From assembly GCA_038322235.1 (NCBI GenBank), contig JBBQFQ010000015.1, forward strand, positions 29,247 to 93,246: DNA of 64,000 nucleotides. The letters run 5' to 3'. Each line of letters begins with the position of its first letter. The first letter of the stretch is position 1. This DNA comes from SZAS-18 sp038322235. Lineage in GTDB: Bacteria > Verrucomicrobiota > Verrucomicrobiia > Chthoniobacterales > SZAS-18. The translations under genes and the position numbers were made by a program. The notes under the pieces are model-generated. The model had not been told where the DNA came from and did not search any database. It saw only the letters and a list, made by a program, of their open reading frames with translations. Below, in pieces: positions 62,276-64,000 of this stretch.

Positions 62276-62382
62276 CGGGAATGGCACTCACTTAAGGCGA
62301 TTTTGGCGGGGTTTTGCCCGCTGCCGAGGCAAGAGTTCTGCGGAGGTTTCGTCCGGAGGACGGGAGACGAATAGCCGGCGAT

Positions 62383-62575
62383 GGAATCGCCGGATGATCA
62401 CCGCCGGGGCGTGCGTCCGGAGGACGCGAGATGCCGCCGGGCAGAGCCGTCGTCTCGCGTCCTGCGGACGCACTGATGGGCTGGGCGGATCCGGCGATTG
62501 CATCGCCGGCTAGTCCTCTCAGGTCCTCCGGACCGGGACAGCGCGCCGCCGCCATATTCTCCCTAAAGTGAGTGC
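62383..62575 (-). repeat. 193-bp inverted repeat, right arm
   Basis: Reverse-complement partner of 58373-58565, about 95% identical by hand alignment, with the same string of small palindromes. The two arms lie ~3.8 kb apart and enclose MITE-like element A, cassette 4, the chimeric scar and MITE-like element B. Confidence 0.85.
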
Positions 62576-62583
62576 CATTCGTC

Positions 62584-62611
62584 GGTACGGCTGAGCTCCT
62601 GCTCGGCCCGC
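62584..62611 (+). repeat. Solo end of the GGTACGGCTGAGCTC repeat family
   Basis: GGTACGGCTGAGCTCCTGCT followed by CGGCCCGC, right after the inverted-repeat arm. Its flank (CCCTCCTGGC) resembles the solo copy at 53406 more than the MITE-like elements. Nothing else is recognised between here and the pentapeptide-repeat gene, except another GCGTCCTCCGGACG palindrome. Confidence 0.6.
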
Positions 62612-62783
62612 CCTCCTGGCGCGTCCTCCGGACGCTCCGCCGCGGATGACTCATCGGGCCGGTGGTGCTACCACCGGCTCTTCGTCTCGCGTCCTCCGGA
62701 CGAGGGATTTTGGAACCCCCACCCCGCCTCCTCCCCGATCCGCCAAAATCCCTTCCTGCTGCCGGGCAGGCGCGGATGCGCGA

Positions 62784-63095
62784 TTACTTCGGCGGTGCGG
62801 GCGGCGGAATGGGAGTTTTGGCCGCCGACTCCGCGAAGGCGCGCAAGAGATCCGTCACGAGAATCCCGTCGATCGTCATCCCCCCGCACTCGAGGTCGGC
62901 GAGCGCGAGATTCGTGCAGTTCGCGTTTTGGATGCGCCCGCCCGACAGATTCACGTCGTCGAAGCGCACCCCGCTGAAGTTCGTGTTCACAAACTTCGCG
63001 CCGGTCAGATTCACGTCGTCGTAGGTCGACGCAGAAAGATCCGAGTTCACGAATTCGGAGCCGGTGAGATCGGCATCGCGGTGTTTTTCAGCCAT
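62784..63095 (-). CDS. Pentapeptide-repeat protein
   Basis: 103 residues from the ATG at 63095; an in-frame TTG lies at 63116. About ten A(D/N)LxG-like pentapeptides can be read: DADLTGSEFVNSDLSAST, VNLTGAKFVNTNFSGVRF, VNLSGGRIQNANCTNLAL. These form a right-handed quadrilateral helix. The tail is Pro-rich (TPIPPPAPPK). The function is unknown; such proteins often act as protein-binding scaffolds. The reading frame stays open upstream, through the tandem array, to a stop near 63915, but without an ATG or GTG. Confidence 0.8.
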   Translation of the reverse strand: MAEKHRDADLTGSEFVNSDLSASTYDDVNLTGAKFVNTNFSGVRFDDVNLSGGRIQNANCTNLALADLECGGMTIDGILVTDLLRAFAESAAKTPIPPPAPPK

Positions 63096-63225
63096 ACCCC
63101 CGGAAAAATAGCGCAAATCCGCCGGAGTGGCGAGGAGGCCATTTGAAGGGAGGGGATCTGACGACGTCGCCGTGCGGCGGCCGGTCGGGCCGAGGGGCTG
63201 GCCGCACTGTCCGTCGCGGTTCGGA

Positions 63226-64000
63226 TCCTCGTCGTTGCGGTCGCGGACCTCTCCGGCGCGGTTCGGAAGCGCGCCATTGCGCCAAGTTTGGTCTCCGTCG
63301 CGGTCGCGAACCTCGCCGTCGCACTTCGGAAGCGCGCTGTTGCGCTGATTTTGGTCTCCGTCGCGGTTCCGGACCTCTCCGGCGCACTTCGGAAGCGCGC
63401 CGTCGCACTGAATTTGGTCTCCGTCGCGGTCGCGAACCTCGCCGCCGCGCTTCGGAACCGCGCCGCTGCGCTGAATTTGGTCTCCGTCGCGGTCGCAAAC
63501 CTCGCCGTCGCACTTCTGAAGCGCGCTGTTGCGCTGAATTTGGTCTCCGTCGCGGTCGCGAACCTCGCCGTCGCACTTCGGAACCGCGCTGTTGCGCTGA
63601 TTTTGGTCTCCGTCGCGGTCGCGAACCTCGCCGCCGCGCTTCGGAACCGCGCCGTTGCACCGATTTTGCTCTCCGTTGCGGTTCCGGACCTCGCCGACGC
63701 GGTTCGGAAGCGCGCCGTTGCGCTGAATTTGGTCTCCGTCGCGGTCGCGAACCTCGTCGGCCCGGTTCGGAAGCGCGCCGTTGCGCTGATTTTGGTCTCC
63801 GTCGCGCTTCGGAACCGCAACGTTGCGCTGGCGGACCTCTCCATCGCGCTTCGGAACCGCAACGTTGCGGTGGCGGACCTCTCCATCGCGCTTCGGAACC
63901 GCAACGTTGCGCTAGCGGACCTCTCCATCTCGCTTCGGAACCGCATCGTTGCGCTAGCGGACCTCTCCTTCGCGCTTCGGCACCGCGCCGTTGCGCTCGC
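63226..64000 (-). repeat. Tandem array of 63-bp and 42-bp units
   Basis: At least nine 63-bp units (containing TTTGGTCTCCGTCGCGGTCGC on the plus strand) pass on the right into 42-bp units (GCGCTTCGGAACCGCAACGT) and run off the window. Both lengths are multiples of three. Minus-strand frames are open: one gives RFRSATARFATATETKFSA-type repeats from an ATG at 63946 to a stop at 63047; another gives RNGAVPKRGGEVRDRDGDQ repeats that continue in frame into the pentapeptide gene. Which frame, if any, is translated cannot be settled here. Confidence 0.85.

Noticed and set aside
63226..64000. CRISPR array
   Set aside because: The repeat units are contiguous with no unique spacers, and no cas genes are nearby.

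Overview
The window is GC-rich and codes on both strands. It most likely comes from a member of the Verrucomicrobiota. Three things point there: a secretin/partner pair of the Amuc_1098/Amuc_1099 pilus type, PEP-CTERM surface proteins, and an alternative complex III (ACIII) operon that runs straight into cbb3- and aa3-type oxidase genes. No rRNA, tRNA, CRISPR array or transposase gene was seen. The genus cannot be fixed from the sequence alone.

Layout. 1-4.7 kb: the 5' 2.6 kb of a FecR-domain/haemagglutinin-like surface protein (minus strand, runs off the left edge), a divergent LuxR-type response regulator, a PEP-CTERM protein and a DUF2750 protein. 4.8-9.3 kb: a TIGR03790-like protein coupled to a PhnP-like metallo-hydrolase, then recN preceded by an array of 7-bp repeats. 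9.3-10.9 kb: an outer-membrane porin with a clear terminator. 11.2-30.3 kb: one 20-gene minus-strand respiratory operon, in transcription order actA-B-C-D-E-F, an Ala/Pro-tailed membrane protein, ccoS, ccoN, ccoO, a monohaem cytochrome c, ctaC, ctaD, ctaA, ctaB, a 39-residue protein, ctaE, sco, an 84-residue protein and a DUF420 protein. ACIII would take electrons from quinol and pass them to either terminal oxidase. The haem A/O synthases, SCO and DUF420 proteins would mature the aa3 enzyme, and CcoS would serve the cbb3 enzyme.

30.7-36 kb: a type IV pilus secretin with its Amuc_1099-type partner, and a dihydropyrimidinase. 36.1-40.5 kb: a Ser/Thr kinase fused to an FGE-sulfatase-like domain, two small lipoproteins, and a Kef-type antiporter without a regulatory domain. 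40.5-47.6 kb (minus strand): a small membrane protein, two secreted passenger-type proteins (one PEP-CTERM), a polytopic glycosyltransferase-like protein and a TPR membrane protein.

47.6-62.8 kb is the most unusual part. Four large secreted proteins stand in a row on the plus strand. Each has the same ~110-bp leader, mostly with a C-rich/G-rich hairpin, and the same signal peptide plus ~130-residue N-terminal module. Their distal parts differ: beta-propeller + S74 chaperone, propeller + Kelch propeller, or YadA-head-like repeats + S74 chaperone (twice). The fourth gene lies between the arms of a 193-bp inverted repeat. It is accompanied by two MITE-like elements and is followed by a 19-codon chimeric scar that joins the start of one gene family to the end of another. 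This looks like a modular surface-fibre locus evolving by recombination between cassettes. The right edge holds a pentapeptide-repeat gene and a 63/42-bp tandem array that is open in more than one minus-strand frame.
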